DNA of 60,393 nt from Chara braunii (taxonomy: Eukaryota; Streptophyta; Charophyceae; Charales; Characeae), in NCBI GenBank assembly GCA_003427395.1, contig BFEA01000909.1, positions 212,672 to 273,064 on the forward strand. Direction: 5' to 3'. Shown one piece after another: positions 59,494 through 60,393 of this stretch. The notes under the pieces are model-generated. The model worked only from the letters and a program-made list of their open reading frames with translations, was not told the DNA's origin and did not search any database. Numbering within the stretch: the first letter of the stretch is position 1; each line of letters begins with the position of its first letter. The position numbers were made by a program, and so were the translations under genes.

Positions 59494-59760
59494 CAAAATG
59501 AACCGATTCGCTGATCGAGACGCTGATCCATTCGAACCGATTTGCTGATCGAGACGAAAAAAAATGAACGGATTCGCTGATCCATTCGAACCGATTCGCT
59601 GATCGAGACGAAAAAAAATGAACGGATTCGCTGATCAAGACGGGAAAAAAAAATGTGTGTACGCGAAAGAATCGAATCGGTTGGATCTTCAAAATCAAAT
59701 CCATTTTCCGAAAACAAGATCCGTTTTCTTCTTCGACTTCGTTCTCCACCTTCCCCACCC
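57463..59760. repeat. Composite tandem array: (CCT)n, unique spacer and (AATC)n modules
   Basis: Three to four modules share one order: a CCTCCTCCTCGCCAT tract, a spacer with a CGATATGTGTATACATATCG-like palindrome and GAAAAGCGAAAGAGAAGGAG, a second CCT tract, TGTTGTTCTGTTAAATCGAT, an (AATC)n run, and a spacer with AACCGATTCGCTGATCC. The (AATC)n runs are at 57729-57803, 58276-58324, 58961-59052 and 59429-59490. Confidence 0.85.
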
Positions 59761-59881
59761 CCTCCTCCTACTCCTCCTCCTCCTCGTCATCCTCCACCTG
59801 TTGTCCAAAACGTGCGCAGGGCAGAAGAGAACGTTGCAATTACGCAGGGTGGACAGGTCGGGAGATCCTACCTAGGCAGGA

Positions 59882-60210
59882 AGCAACTGAGGAGGAGGAC
59901 GAAGTATAAAAACAGCAACAAGACGAGGAGGAGGAGGAGGAGGAGCAGCAGCAGCAACAACAAGACGTGGAGGAGGAAGAGGACGAGGAGGAGGGAGAGA
60001 AAGAGGAGGAGGAGAACGAGGAAGAGGACGAGGAGGAGGAGGAGGAGGAAGAAGAAGAACAACAAAAAGACGAGGAGGAGGAGGAAGAGGAGGAGGAGGT
60101 GGAAGAAGAAGAACAACAACAAGACGAGGAGAAGAAGGAGGACGAGGAGGAAGAGGAAGAGAAGGAGGAGGAGGACGAGGAAGAGGAGGAGGAGGAGAAG
60201 AACAAAACCT
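59882..60210. repeat. Purine-rich (GAG/GAA)n tract
   Basis: About 330 bp are almost wholly purine on the plus strand, with GAGGAGGAG and AACAACAA interruptions. Long Glu-rich (plus strand) and Ser/Leu-rich (minus strand) ORFs here are readings of this tract. Confidence 0.85.
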
Positions 60211-60393
60211 TTGCTTGCCATGGAGGACTGTCGAGAACGTGCCCCCGGTGAGTGGTCCCGTCGACACGGCAAGTTGGCAGATTCAGAAGCAGGGACAATC
60301 GCGCGAATGGCAATGGCAGGCGACGTGCGAGGTTCGGACTGCAGTGTTGCCGTCACCACACTGGAGTACCAATGGAACAGCTGCCCACGACAC
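60211..60393. other. Window end, no feature recognised
   Basis: Ordinary mixed sequence follows the purine tract. It is too short to judge. Confidence 0.4.

Noticed and set aside
59840-60359. Ser-rich, Leu-rich and Glu-rich ORFs
   Set aside because: They are three readings of one purine-rich tract.

Overview
This is a eukaryotic nuclear window with no intact gene that I can defend. It is made of retroelement remains, one large decayed multidomain gene on the minus strand, and long satellite and microsatellite arrays. The Ty3/Gypsy-type Gag-Pol family, a Ulp1-type protease exon with splice-like borders and a repeat-rich composition suggest a large streptophyte genome. A charophyte alga such as Chara is my best guess, from family resemblance alone and not from any search.

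Layout. 1-3970: (AATC)n and A/T-rich sequence, a broken coiled-coil ORF (665-1268) and mostly featureless sequence. 3974-29516: one very large, decayed Ty3/Gypsy element. It has a rearranged 5' LTR (3974-13628), a primer-binding site (13631), gag, RT-RNase H and integrase in one main frame broken by stops, a second Gag-like ORF downstream of pol (19266-22096) behind a strong splice-acceptor-like site, a polypurine tract (22811) and a 3' LTR of about 6.7 kb (22823-29516). A 207-bp MITE-like element with a GATA target duplication sits inside pol. About 29640-35873: a diverged solo-LTR-like relative. 35876-37600: a degraded non-LTR/Penelope-like reverse transcriptase. 37600-42640: minisatellites and unassigned sequence. 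42642-50632 (minus strand): pieces of one very large gene with a ParB-like GQH region, a possible methyltransferase-like fold, acidic and basic linkers and a Ulp1 (C48) protease exon; nonsense codons and frameshifts break it. 50640-56880: a higher-order satellite full of 31-bp palindromes. 56880-60393: (CCT)n, (AATC)n and purine-rich arrays.

The most unusual signal is in the LTRs. They carry arrays of about ten hairpins with a nearly constant apical loop (TAAGAT in one LTR family, TAAGTT in the other). The inner and outer stems differ from unit to unit but usually keep pairing, including G.U pairs. A second tandem hairpin family lies in the LTR 5' half. Stem covariation between units and between LTR families points to selection on folded RNA (or cruciform DNA) in these oversized LTRs, and I know of no described element it matches.
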